The position numbers and the translations under genes were made by a program. Below are positions 38,201 through 50,933 of a stretch of 64,000 nucleotides of DNA, in pieces. Positions within the stretch are counted from its first letter, which is position 1, and every line of letters starts with the position of its first letter. This DNA comes from Bilabrum cf. latius (Eukaryota; Bigyra: Bicosoecida; Bigyra; Bicosoecida): positions 744,001-808,000 of the forward strand of contig OZ237744.1 in assembly GCA_965178125.1 (NCBI GenBank), given 5' to 3'. Below the pieces are notes generated by a model. It was not told the DNA's origin and ran no database searches. It saw only the letters and a program-made list of their open reading frames with translations.

Positions 38201-41200
38201 CACAGACTGCTTTCTAGACTTGCTTGCCACCCCGTTGCGCCTGCTGTGGCGACCCGCTGACGTGTGCGCAGGCATAGACTGGGGTGTTGCACCAGAACGG
38301 TCGCCATCTGCATCCACAGTCTATCCGAGCGGTATGCCTTGCGGAAGACTATCATCCGAAGAATCCAGAGCTGTAAAGTGTCCGGGCATGCATGAAATTG
38401 CCGCAAGAGTGGGCCGCCTCGTCACTCGGACCCTGGAGAACAGTGTAGAAACGTCGCTTTCAGAGGAAGACGAGTTTGCAACCGCGGCGGTATTGTGGTG
38501 CTGCCAAGCAAGCATGCGCTCTTGCACTGGCTTCAAGAGAAACGGCCGCGGCACCACGCCAGAGAGAGGATCGCAAGTTGAGGCCGAGATCATGTCGATC
38601 CCCAGCACGAGCCGTTCACCGGTTGCCGTATGCAGCGGCATTACGATTTGAGGGGCGACCAAGGTGGCTTTCATTGGAAATAGCTGAGGCCATGGTGTAA
38701 ATGGAGGTACGTTCGCCCCGCCACCTTCCACTCGTTCCCAAAGTGCGTAGGGCTTTCGCACGGCGTTCTCTGCCATGAACGACTCGCCAGCGTCCCGCTT
38801 GTGCCTCACTCTAGCCTTGATGTGGGCAAGCCGCTCCTTCAGCGCCTCGCCCATATCGTGCTGCAGCACAGCCCGACATTCAGAAGGAGAGGGGATATAT
38901 GAGATGTAGTCCAACATATCAAAGAGCTGTCTCATCAAGAAGACGTATCTCAATCTGCGGAAAACGGCACGAACTTCCATCCCGCCTGCTTGTCCAATCT
39001 CGGAAGTGAGAGCAAAGTCAACGGCAAGCATAGAAGCATCCCTTTGCTCAGCCAGCAGAGCAGCGCTGTATCCGCCAATCAGCCGGGAAAAGCCCACCGG
39101 CTTGCACTATGAAGAACCCGGTTCCTCGGATGTCACAGCGACTGCAGAATAGTTATAACCGGTGGCATTGCAGGACTGAACGCCCGTCTACATCACATTG
39201 TATGCAACGGTGGGCACCATCGTGGCAAGTGATTCGTTTCGATGCTGAGGAGACACATCTGCCCAGGCCCATTCTCTCCACGACTGCCTAGCGGCTGCCG
39301 TAGGATATACTAAAGTGTGGGCGAGGCCACTGGAGCCAGGTCCGCACAGCAGGCTGCTCCCGTACTACTCAATGATATACCGAACACGGCTGGCCGCAGA
39401 ATCGTGGGAGACAGCAGAGCCTTCAATTTCTCCGTCGTCCTGTTTGCTTTTGATCGACACGAGGTCGCAGAATTGGGCAAAATCCTCGTCAACACAGTAC
39501 AGAGGCACCGATGCAAAAGCCAGTTGTCGTGCCTGAGCAGTGGTCATGCCAGGGTCATACGCGTTGTTTCGATTGCCTGGAAGCTGGGCGAAAGGCTCAC
39601 CCTCTTCTGGAGCGGAGGATCCATCCCCAGTCCACTGCATGTCTGGCACCTCGCCGATGACTTCCACGTAGCGGGTCTCGCCCTCTGCACCAGGCAGCTC
39701 GTCTCTGAGCCTGCTCCTCGCATCAATCTGCGCGGCAATCCTGGCTGCGCCAGCATCTGCTGCGGAGGCACCGAGACCAGCGTGCGGCCGCCGGCGACGC
39801 GATGTCGGAGTAGCACGGGCGAAACCTGGACTCACCCCGGGAGCCTCCGATTCACTCGCAGCCCTGGTACCGTCGCCAGCAGGGCGCAGAGGGCGGAGCT
39901 TCTTAAGCTCTCGGCCCGCCCCGCGCCTTGCTGCTAGGTCATGCATTGTCAGCCGGCCAATGCTTGCACTGAGGGGCATGAATCCGAACGATGGACTTGC
40001 CTGGATCGCGGCAACTATCGATTGCAGGTACAGCGAAAAGAACGGGCCGCGATAGACATGGGTCCAAAGCGACGCACTGCCGTACCCGAAGTCCAGAAGC
40101 TCCGCAGTTGTCGCAGCGACGGACCCGTGTACCGCTGCTTCTTCAGCCAGGGCAACTCGAACGAGATCTCTGGAACGTAGGGCACGCAAGCAGGTCAAGT
40201 CAGCGGCTGCAGAGTGCGACCCGGATCGGGCGGCCCCTCGCAGCTCTTCAACTAAGCCCGATAGGCTATCGCTCCATGCAGCACCCAGTGATCTTGAGCG
40301 ATGCACAGCCCTAGTATATGGCGGTCGATGTCTTCCCCTGCCATCGACAGCTGCGTCAAGGTCGAGCTGGAAGCGCCCCTGACCGATCTCCTCGGGAACT
40401 TGCAAGGCTTCTCGTGGGAGCAAGGAAGGAGCGTACTGCTTTGTAGATTGGAGAAGCATCCTTGCCCGGTCGTCTTCAAACTCGTCATCCCGGCGATCAT
40501 CGTCAGCATCTACATCGCCGAACATGGAGTTGCGTTCGCCCACTACCGATTCCGCCGGCATCGATTCCGATGTCTAGGTACTGGAGCCAACCGATGCGGA
40601 AAACCTACTAGACGAGAATGTCCCGAACTGTTTGCTTGTCCTTTTCGCAGAACCAGCTAATTCGTCGTCAGACGACGACGGCGATAACGAAGCGGCATCT
40701 GGAGTGGACTGTGCTGCCTGGGCAGTTCGACCCCAAGGCTTAGCAGGGGTCGCGTCTACTCCGCCACCTTGTTTGCCTGTCGACTAGGCCGGTTTTACTT
40801 CACTCAATCTTGGATCCAAAGAATCTTGTGGCATGGCCTGTCGCTGCGGCAGCACGCGGCCTTCTGGCTACAAAATGAGCCCAGCACCGCTAGCCAAATC
40901 GACCTGCAGCATGCCCACGTCGCTGGCACTTGGCAGCCTGTCTTCCGCAACGACTGCAGCAAGCATGGCTGCGCGAGCCATCAGCAGCTTTGTATCTCTT
41001 CCCAGAATCTGCGGCTCTTCGTTGCATACGGCTGCGATGACGCCAATGCGCATCGTGATCTGCATGCCTGGCCGCCCAGCCCGCTTCAAAGACTGAGACA
41101 CATTCGGGTAGTACGCCGGGGCAGATTTGCACGGTTCTCTGTAGCGCGCTTTTGGTTGTTCACTACCTGCGGTGGATTCTTCGACACTATTTGCGGCGTT

Positions 41201-44200
41201 TAAAATGTCGTCGTGACCGTCCGCTGGGGCTGCATCAGTAGGTGACAGAGTCCCGCCTCTCGACCGGCGGATGTCACGTCCGACGCCAACAGACCGCAGC
41301 TGCACCTCGTACTTGTCGCCATCCTCAATGCTGCTATCAGTACCCAAATTGATTGCGTCAAGCAAAGTCCAAAGGGTATCTCGGTTGGCGCACGACGATA
41401 AGCTTTCCATGTTTGCGTCGATGCACATGTCTGCTGGCATGCCTGAGCCGCCGCCAAGTAGAACCCTTGCGCTAATCGGAAACTCTCGGTGAAACTGAGC
41501 AGCTTGAATGCCTTCTAGATCCCCCTTGGTACGAGAAGTGGATGCAAGGTCATCTGCGGAGACGGTGGACTCAGCGCCTATGCTCACGTATGTGCACGAC
41601 TCGAGGGGAGACGGTGGAAGAGGGAGAAGTTTCATGGCGGCCGCCAGAATATCCCCTCTAGCTCGCGACCCAGCGCCATCTTCAAAACGGACCGACCTTG
41701 ATGGTGAAAAAGACGTGCCTGAACGCTGTGGCCCCATCTTCTCTTTGCCTGCGAACCGGTTCCAATCACCGGAAGAGGTCCGGTCCGACGGCGAGCTGGC
41801 TTCCTTGCTCTCTTGTGCACCCCAAAGCCCCTCCGGTGACTAACGGGAAGCGCTTAAGACTGTGGCAGATTGGGGGTTTGAGCCATTCGTTGAGAACATG
41901 CTTGCTGGTAGAAGTTCTGACATTTCTTGCAGAACCTTACCCGTGGTTGCGACCAGCCCCCACCCCGATGATTGGACGCGCAAGAGATCGTCTATTTGCA
42001 GCCCGCCAATGCCTGCACCAATCTCAGTGCAAGATTCCTTAGTGCCCGCAGGACTCATCACAACATCGGCCCGAATCCGCCAGATCCGGGCACATATGAT
42101 AGGGCACCCACCAGTTCCGATGTGGTAGCCATGCGGGACACCGTTCCACCACAGGAGCTGCTACGTCGACGGCACCGCCTCCGATTCCTGGCTTGCGCAT
42201 ACAGCTGCCACCAGCGCAGCCCGGATCCTCAGGCAGCGGGCCATGTTCTGCTGAGCCTGCCTCCGGGCAGACGTCCGTGTGTCTCCCTCTGCTGCTACCT
42301 GGATCGCCTCGGACATCAGACAGCCAGCGAGGGCAACGCCAGGGCGCGACGATATATCATCGGCGTCAAAGTCATTGTGAACCAATCCAGACAGGACGTC
42401 GTCATCAATTCCAAGAGCTCCAAACGAAGACTGCGAATCGTCGAGCATCTTTTTCATGGCCGTGGCATACACGCTTGGGGGCAGCCTCCCGCTGAAACCA
42501 GCAGCAGCATGGGCAGGTCGGGATGTTGCTGCGCCACTCTCGGAGTAGGCTTGCGAGATTATCTCCATGAGGCTATCTGGCCCACACCCCGCAAGATGCA
42601 CTGCCTGAGCATAGGATCGCTCGTCGTGGGCTAAAGTCAAGGATTTCTCCCTCACTCGAGCCGATATGCCTCTTGCAACCCTCCGAGTGAGCACTGTTGC
42701 CGCCGCTGCGATAGAGCCGGCTGCCCGAAGGAGCGCCGGAGGGATCGGACCCGGCTCATCGCGCTCGTTCTCAAAGTCGTCAAGCTCCTTCATCATCGCC
42801 TCGATATCAATTCGGTCATCTCGGGTGTACTGTGGGATGCCTGGATTCTCGCCACGAGACACGGGCTGGGTTCTATCATGCACGCCAGACTGGCGGCCGG
42901 ACTGAGTCAAGTCGTCACCGAGGATGGGAGCAGCTTGGCTCGATAGCAATCCACATCTGCGCGCAATGGCGTTAAGCTCAGCAACAGCACAGTGTTCATC
43001 GTCTGAATCGGAGCAGATAGTACCGTCGGTATCAATTTCACCGCTCTTCGCGTGAAACTATTTCCGGATCCGAGCAGCCCAAGTCCCGTCTTTCACCAAA
43101 TCTCGAAGGTTGGCAAAGCTGCGCGGCACGCGACTGTATGAACGTTTGGCAGTACCGCCTGACGGGTCATCACTGCAATCGCTGCTTTCAGTGGAAGTCT
43201 CACTATTGTCCCCCCAGCCTTCAACTGACTTGCGAATGCTCTCGGCAACTTCTGGATCCCCAGACCGGGCTCCAGCTGTTCGTACAAATCTCCGACGCTT
43301 CTTCCTGGATACGTTGCCAAGTCGAACCGCTCGAGTGCGTTGAGTATCACAATCCAGTGATTCTGCTCTCTTGATCGCAACCCTACCAACATCCGCTGCG
43401 CTCAGCCCGAACAGCACCCGAACCTCGTCTACCTGTGCCTTGATCCGCATGCTGCTTGGCAAGGTGGCTATCGATGGGGAGCTCTCGCTGGCAGCATCGC
43501 CACTGGCAACAGACACGCCGTTTTGGCTCATGCGGGCAGCAATCGTTGGTGTAGATGAGCTAGAACTAGATGATTGTGAGTCATCAAGAGGATCTGCTTC
43601 ATTGGGTACCACAGGACTCTACTTGGCAGCCCCGTCGCCGTCCTCGCCGATCGAAGAGATCCCAGCCATGAGAGCATCAACAATACGTAGGATACCACGC
43701 AGCTTTGCAGTGCTTACGACCAAGAACAAGCAGGAAAGCCTGGCGTGGATGCGAGTTGCGGCCATCCAGTCGAGTCTGACACCTGGAGCAGGGGACGCCT
43801 GTGCCGGCGATGCTGCCGTCGCAACACACGGCGGCTAGGACCCGCCGCCGGCCAGCGGCGAGCCAGAAACATGCGCCGCTGTAACTATTCGCGCTGCATA
43901 TTCATTCCTAGACAAGAGTTTCACGCTTACGTTGGTCGGAAGTACCACGTGGGAGGGTTCAAGCATGTAGCGGCTCCGACGATGCCCGACCGATATAGGC
44001 CCAAAGACGGACCCTCGCAGTATGTAGGCTGCAAGACCACGAACGGAGACAGACATAGCTGTTTCTTCGTTGTAAATGTCTGCACACGAGTCATCAACGA
44101 CATCAGCGAAAGCAATATCTTCACGTTGTTCGTCTGCGGCTATTCCGCTCGCAAGCTTGGACATAGTAGACTGCGGCCTGGACCGCATCGTTGAGGCAAG

Positions 44201-47200
44201 AGAAGGAGCACGAGCTCGGGAAACGCTCCTGGAATGGCGTGTAGACGCTACAGATGCACCGCCAACACTGCCACCAGCTGTAGATCCAGCCTTTGAGGCG
44301 GCGCCTCTCTTCGACCGCGAGCCAGATCGCTTCCCCTTGGACTTGCCCTTCTTGCTACCCCGCTTGCTATCAGTAGCGGATCCACCGGAGCGCAGGCGTA
44401 TGTCCCCAACATTGAGCACTAATATATCACTAAACAGCGACGTGACTCGGGAAGCTATCATGATTCGTGGCGATGCCACATCGACTTCCATCACGAATTT
44501 GCCAGGCTGCTGTTGCGCTGGCGTAGCTAGCGTCACACACGGCTTCGGGATTCCACTACTAGCTAAGTGAATCCCCGACAGTAAGGCACTTGGTTGCACC
44601 ATGCAGTCAATAGGGGCCTGCAGCTGCTATTCGGACGCACCATCTCTCCGCTTTGACTCGCGATTGATCGTCGGCGGCGCCGGAGATTGCAGCCCCTTCA
44701 TGATCAATCCCGCGAGCGGACCCAGGCACGTGGCAGTGGGTCTCAAATCAATACCACGAACCTTGACTTGCATCACGGTAGAGGGCTAGAAACCGGTGTC
44801 TGGCTTGGTATCCATCGAGAAGCGCACAATTGGCAATCTAGATGCCTGCTGAATGGCTCTGGTAGATCCGAACCGCAAAACCGACCGAGTTCCAGGGCGG
44901 GGTGATGACCCTCCAGCTCCACTGGATGGTCCACTTGACATCTTGGACAGTGCTCGTCTTGTTGCATGGCTCGCGGTCATCCTGCGGCCGATCATGTCGA
45001 CACCACGTGGCAGGGCAGACTCCGGCCGCATCAGGACGGAGTCGCTCTCTGCACCGCTGCGGTCGCAGGCAGCACGCCTTCGACGGGAGCCGCTTCTGCA
45101 CCACACATCCTCAATCTATACGATAGAAGCTGCCTCTGTTGCAGCGATATCACCAACTGTAGCGCTCACAAGCATTGGAGCCGTAGGGGGCGGTGAATCT
45201 TCGTAGCCATTTGCAGTGCCACCGTTTGAAATCTATTGAATCTCACTCAGCTGAGCGCCGTGCATCTCCACATTCGCACCAACATCCTCTAAGCGCAGTC
45301 TCAGGGCAACGTATTGGCCATAAGAGACTGGATACTGGCCTTGAAGCTCAAGGCGAGCGCGGGCTTCTGAAGACGACTGACAGGCCATTGCTAGCTTGCC
45401 AACATGTCGGACTACATTTTGTACCCAACGGCGCGACCAACCGCGCAGGGCAGGAGTGCCATCAACCCTGGCTCCTGCTCCTGCAGGGGGTAGAGGCGGC
45501 CGAAAACTTCGCGAGCCATCCGACCACAGCCTAGGGCTCTTGTCTACTAGGTTGTGAGACAAGGTACCCACCAGCTCCACCTGGAGTGACTTGAGCGAAG
45601 CTTGCAGCTTCAGCCACGGAACGACATCGTACACTACGCCCGTAGAGGCGCACAAGATGGAATTGTCGGGTCGAACCTGAAAGTTGGAGCTTGTGGCTGT
45701 CGGTGAGTCGGCATCATTCCCCTGCGGCAGCTCCAGCTCTGGACGTCGCATGACCAGCTAGGCTGCTTCGATGGGGTCCTCCGGAATGCTTTGAGCAGAT
45801 GTGCTGGTCTTTCGTGACTCGGCTTGGTCAGATTGAAACGATGACACGTCTGTTGAATCTCCATCGATATCGGTCGCGCCGTCAGACTCGCCATAGCCCA
45901 GCACGCTCCAGACTCCATCGAGAAGACCGCTTCCTGCAGATGCCTCGTCTGTCGATTCCGAGCTGGAAACACGGCCACCTCGCGCCTTCGAGGACTTTGT
46001 AGCCTAGGAGGCCCCCTTGCAGTCGATTGCCAGGCGAATGGCAGCAGGAACTCGGCGAAGCTGCAGTTGTATAAAGGCCTCTTCCAGCATAGTCAGTAAT
46101 GCCTGCACAGCCGATGCCGGCATATCTGCGATGGCCTGTGAGGCGACCAGGCGCGTGCTGGAGGCACCACTTGCCTTCCCGTCGCCGCTTCCAGAGCTGG
46201 GCAATCTGCGCCCAGACACAGCAATAAGCTCGGTCAGTCCAGTAAGCATGCTGGCTGGAAGCAGCTCATCCGAGTCAAGCAAGGCACCGACGCCCAGCGA
46301 TTCTCCAACGCACCTCGTCCACGCGCACGTGTAGAGTGCAACGAGAGTCCCGATCTGTTTCGATCCAACATCGACATCAACGGACGCCGCACCGGTGGCA
46401 GTAGCAAGTTGGCCCACAGAGCAGGCTGGTTGTAGTGCATCGGCGCCAAAGCAAGCCATGAGGAGCTGAGATCTGGAGGTGGGGTGCTCGGGCCCTGCCA
46501 TAGACGCGAGCGATTCGCCCGCATGGCGTGGCGGGACTGTGAGAAGGTCAACAGCGTGGAGGGCACTCTGGATGGTCCCTGTCCCAGCGCGCACAATAAT
46601 GTCGGACACGTGAATTGAGGCCTCAAGACCAGCCTCACGGTTGCGAGCGAGCACGTCGAACTCCGAGGCAGCCTCCAATAGAGCCATGTTGCTACCTAGA
46701 CCTGCCAACTTGAACCAATGCTAGACTGGACCATCACCGATTGCACTAATGCCATCAGTCTTAGGTTTTAAGCCTTCTGGTCGCCCTCCTTTCAGAATGG
46801 CGGCCGTTTTGGCAGCCTTCGTTTTTGCACTCTCATGCCAGACCTAGGCCAAAAACGGCACAGGATCCGACAAAAACTCATCGAAATCCTCCTCTGACAC
46901 CGCACTGCTGGCGCCCTCGGGCAATCCAGCTGGCAGCTGCGTGTCAACGCGCTCCACCCAGCTGGGATCCAGCCTTGAGTTCATCATCTCAGCAAGTTCA
47001 TCAGGGGGCAATATGCCGGAGTCTCGCTGCAGAACGGCCGCGTCAACGTCAAAGGGCAGAATCAGCCACTGGCGAGCCGTCGCGCACTTCAGCAAGGCAG
47101 GGGGCACCCACTCCACCGCTGCTTGTGCCTTCTAGCGGTTCGTGCGGAGCTCCTCTTGCAGCAAGCTCACCATTGGGTCGTCCGCCATCGCTGGCATCTC

Positions 47201-49379
47201 TACTGTCTCGGAGCCCAGCCTGGACTGAATCGCCAGCCGAATTGCATCGTCCAGCCTGAGACGGGTCTCGCTAGCAGCCTGCTGCCAATGCGCGTGCTCA
47301 GCCGCCGCCATTTGCACGGACCACAAGACGCGTTGCTCCATATCATCCGCGCACTCCCATTCGTCGTCCGAATCGCTGGAATCGAGGCCGTGCTAATCGT
47401 CTGAGGAGGACGAAAGGTCCACGAGCTCGCGGAGAGGCCGCACGCCCCCCATCAGGCTAGCGCGGCGCGAGTGTCCGCTGCCGCGCCGCAGGCCTCCTCC
47501 AGACGCTGCCGGGTCATGGGCGTCCAGTAGCTGGCGATGCTGCCGCTTCCAGGTTCGATGCCTGGCCCTAAAGTCACGCCGTCGTGCCACAGCAGACCGG
47601 GAAGCCTTCCCGTACTTGGCAGGGTCGGGCTGGAATGCTGTCCTCAAGGCCACTGCATCCTGGCATGGCTGGGCCCAAGTCCGCTGGGACCACCGAGCCT
47701 GATGACCGGAAGGCGGGCGTACCGCCTGGGACTCCCCGTCGCTTGCCGCTGATGTACTACCGGCTCTACCACTCTCTGGTCCCCCGCGCTACAGGGCACC
47801 AACGGGCAGCAGCCTCTCGGAATGCAGCGCCGCGAGGGCTTGCATCCGCTGCGATAGGGTTGTTCTAGACCGATGCACGCCAGCACCAGCAGCTCGCAGC
47901 ACAGAGCCGGTATCGAGGTAGATGCCAAACCCCTCTATGCGAGCTCTCTTCTGCAGGGTTACAGTGGGGTCGTCAGGGGAGCTGATCTTCAGCCCGCTCT
48001 CACGCAACTCGGACGCACTCAAGGGCAGCACGGCAATCTCACGAACGACCACACCCAGTGCAAACGGCTGTCGATTATCTCCGCGGATCCTTCGTCGCCT
48101 CTCGTGGTGGTACCTCCGGGACATGCGGACGGCCGCCCTCCTGCGCTGGATCGATTGCAGCCTCTCTTCCACCCTCGCAATCTCTGCCCTGATTTCATCC
48201 ACGGGCTGCTGCGCGCTCGCGTGGCTACCTGCCGTGGCAGATGAGCCGGAGTCGTCAGCATCACTACCCTTACCGTCTTTGGCGCCCCCCGGCCCCTCAG
48301 AGGCGGAGGCACCAGAGGTGGGGGTCCCGTCACCGTCACCGGCAAGGCCACGTCTGAGCCTGTCCTGATCCGCGACACTGCTGCCCGTCACGCTCTCGGA
48401 GCCGAGTCCCAGCGCGCGATGCAGGCGATGGTGCAGCCGCACGAGCCTTTGGCACAGCGGCCCGAACTGTGCCGCGTCCTGCGTCTCATCTTCGGCCGCT
48501 GGCGCGCCCCACGCGTGCCGGCCCCAGTCAGTGTCCTCGCTCGAATCCGCCCGGCGATCCCCCAGGCGGTAGGAAGGGGGTCCTGCCATGGGCCTAGACT
48601 CCAGCCGAATGTGAATGTCCCGGATGCTTACCGTGGCCTGCTCGATCGCGGCCTGGATGAAGCTGCCCACGGTCGTCTTGCCATCGCCAGCGACGTGGCT
48701 TACCTTGCTGGCGTACTCTTCCAGACGAGCCTGTGCTTCTGTGCTTGCCTTGGCAGCTTCATTGGCTGCAGCATTGTTGGGGGTAGCGCTAGCCGCAGAT
48801 CCGCTGGCACTGCTACCTGGATATGCCTTTTGCAGCCGCTGTACTGCCTCAGCGATCTTGGCCCCAGTTTCCGACAAAGACTAGGCCAGCGCCTCTTTTG
48901 AGGTCAAGTCTGGTTTTGATGTACATATTACGTAAATGCCTTCAATATCTACTCCAACCGGCCGCGAAAGCATCGAAGACCAGTTTACCTCAATCCTTAG
49001 CTTGCGTATGCGCGCGGCAACAACGCGCACTGGCAGTCCTGTCATCCCTAGCGTCGCTAAAATGTTATCTACACGAAGATCCTGCAAGGCGGGATGGGAA
49101 CACAAATCACGAAACTGTACATGATCGTGCGAGTGGGTTCACGGGCACTGGCTTCGACTGCACACTCACAACTTCCTGAAGTACCAGTGCGCTGCCATCA
49201 AACTGTATCGTGTCGCCTTGAAGAGAATTTACATCGACATACGCATCGATAAAAGGCTTGATCATGTCGAGAGCGATGCTTTCTATGCTCGAAGCAACCA
49301 GACTCGACGCCATGGAGAGCCAAGATTGGCCCTGCTCTGCTGATCTGTGCTCGCCATACTGTCCGCCGCCCGCAGACAT
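14252..49379 (-). CDS. Giant VPS13-family bridge-like lipid transfer protein (about 11,679 aa)
   Basis: VPS13 proteins form hydrophobic troughs that carry lipids between membranes at contact sites. Exon 1 is 49379-49170 (70 codons); exon 2 is 49081-14252, a single 34,830-bp open frame if TAG is Gln. Chorein region: IDAYVDVNSLQGDTIQFDG in exon 1, then LPVRVVAARIRKLRIEVNW and VGVDIEGIYVI. A further chorein motif, VSIRDIHIRLE, lies near residue 220. The VAB/SHR-BD region spans roughly 28.8-22.8 kb, with the signature LVPRYIVVNRADMELSYR near 25.2 kb. A C2-like domain lies at about residues 8,975-9,110 (DPFCRVELTHG, DPVWGESFTFELG). The C-terminus has a DH-like/ATG2_C segment at about 10,760 (VHGLVHGVTGIVLTPYRYSR) and a PH-like segment near 11,090 (APFVLLITNKRARIL). 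TGA at 14254-14252 ends it. At least 54 in-frame TAGs were located. At this size it is several times a typical VPS13 (about 3,000-4,300 aa). Confidence 0.9.
49082..49169 (-). other. The single intron found in the giant VPS13 gene
   Basis: Donor GTGAGT at 49169 and acceptor CTTGCAG ending at 49082; phase 0, 88 bp. Splicing joins ALVLQEV to DLRVDNILATLGM inside the chorein domain. Without it the exon 1 and exon 2 frames differ. Confidence 0.8.
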
Positions 49380-49900
49380 GTTAAGAGTCAACTGAAAAAG
49401 TGTCGCCCTGTCGACCGAGCTGTTGGTAAGTAAGTATTGTGGCGCCGTTCAAAAACCGCACCAAACCGCACCGCTGTCGTCTACCAGTGTGATGAGTGCA
49501 CGTTGGATCTGCAGGATATGATGGTGAGCGACAGGCTTGCGCAGTGTGCAAGAACAAGACAAATCGCACAGCTGGAACGCGGACCGTGCTGCACAGCAAC
49601 CATAAGAAAAATACAAAGCCTCGGTAAGGGAATCCATTCCACCGCACACGTCGTATCATGTACCCGAGCAACGACGGACGGGCGCACGTTGTGTGTGGAC
49701 ATGTCGGCTTGTGCACCTAGCTCGCCTGATGGGTCGAACGACGTGGTGCCCAAAGACCCCCATGTACAACTTTCTAGTACGCAATCCAATCTACTTGGTT
49801 TGATGCGTGCAGGATCGAGCCTATGCCTGCCAACCAGATCCAGCGATACCGATTTGGTCGATTTGGTCACCATCAATAAGATCTACCGCAGACTCTAAGC
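49380..49900. promoter_or_regulatory. Divergent intergenic region, VPS13 / two-TM protein
   Basis: This 521-bp interval lies between the divergent start codons and presumably contains both promoters. Overlapping frames are open on both strands (plus 49437-49898, minus 49481-49876) but resemble no family and contradict each other, so I do not call a gene. No TATA box stands out. Confidence 0.4.
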
Positions 49901-50710
49901 ATGGCCACTGCGATACGAGTCCAAGAGAAAAGAAGCGTAACTTAGGAACAAATAGGAGCTACAACACGAATTGACGGGGACAGGACCGTTGCTGAGGCAG
50001 TTATAGCGAACGTTGCCGCGTTCTTGCTGCAGAACGTGCCCCCCCACGAGATACAAAGCAGCGCGATGCTCCGCAACCTCACGATCAAGCCACTGACGAA
50101 CACGGAAATCCTGGCAGGATTTAAACTAATACAGGACATCGATATCATCGTGGTCGTCAGCAACGACACCAACCGAGACCCCTCGGATGGCGGCGTCATG
50201 TGCACCCGCGGGCTCACAGTTCACCTGGACCGCAATGTCACCTTCCTGTCGGCCTCCGACAGGCACGCACTAATGGCCAAACACGGCTCCAGGCGCTCGC
50301 TAAATATGATGGGCATCTCCAAGCAGGCCTATGAAGCCCTGGGCAGAGAGGTGGTGCGTGTGATGCAGCAGACCGGAAGCAGGAGCCCCCGGCGCATCGC
50401 CGTGGTGGTCCCATCGCACGGACCAGCACCCGTGCCGGCAGCCGCAGCTGTTCCCGCTCCTGCACGCGGATTTACATTGGAGGAGCAACTAACAGGATTC
50501 GTCGCCAAGATTTTCATCTGCATGGTTCTCAGTTTCGCATGCGCTCTGTTCATCATGCTCTTAGTGGGGATTGGTCTTCTGGCCTCGTGCTAGAAGGGCG
50601 ATTCCGAACAATGCGATGCGAGACGGAGATCAGGCTCGTGGCTTGTCGCTATTCCGTGCATCATGGTGTGCTGCGGATGTGTGGCAATCTTGTCTAGCAA
50701 GAAAAGATAA
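49901..50710 (+). CDS. Unrecognised protein with two C-terminal membrane segments
   Basis: Single exon, 269 residues, ATG at 49901 and TAA at 50708-50710. It is open only with TAG as Gln at 49943-49945 (SVT-Q-EQIG) and 50591-50593 (LASC-Q-KGD). About 195 soluble residues include TEILAGFKLIQDIDIIVVVS, followed by a Pro/Ala-rich stretch. A first hydrophobic segment, ICMVLSFACALFIMLLVGIG, a short loop and a second segment, WLVAIPCIMVCCGCVAIL, end in a short basic SSKKR tail. Topology suggests a tail-anchored hairpin, but no family was recognised. It converges on MRG15 with 223 bp between stops. The coding call rests on frame continuity and the membrane-protein composition. Confidence 0.6.
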
Positions 50711-50933
50711 GAACCAACCCGCCGGCAGATTCAGTTCTTGGGAGCAGTGCAGTGCAGTTGCAGTAGAGCCCACCTCGACGGTACGATGTCAACGGAATTG
50801 CTCTTTTTTTCTGGAATGCGACTTCTTCTGCCAGTTATTTAGTGGCATGTACTTAATTCAAGCGAGCATTCCAATAGTGCAGGTTATCGCGCACAATCCT
50901 GGTGCGTTGCCAATATTATTTTTTCAATGAACA
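50711..50933. other. Convergent 3' spacer, two-TM protein / MRG15
   Basis: These 223 bp separate facing stop codons and include T-rich stretches such as those near 50800-50920. No gene or RNA is recognisable. Confidence 0.4.

Noticed and set aside
14252-49105. A cluster of about 50 small separate minus-strand genes
   Set aside because: All share one reading phase, each ends in TAG only, and together they read as one VPS13-family protein. Separate genes would have spacers, own starts and mixed phases.
49437-49898. A 153-codon plus-strand frame upstream of the two-TM gene
   Set aside because: The codon content is unremarkable, the opposite strand is equally open, it starts without a good ATG and it resembles nothing known. 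It is probably promoter DNA.
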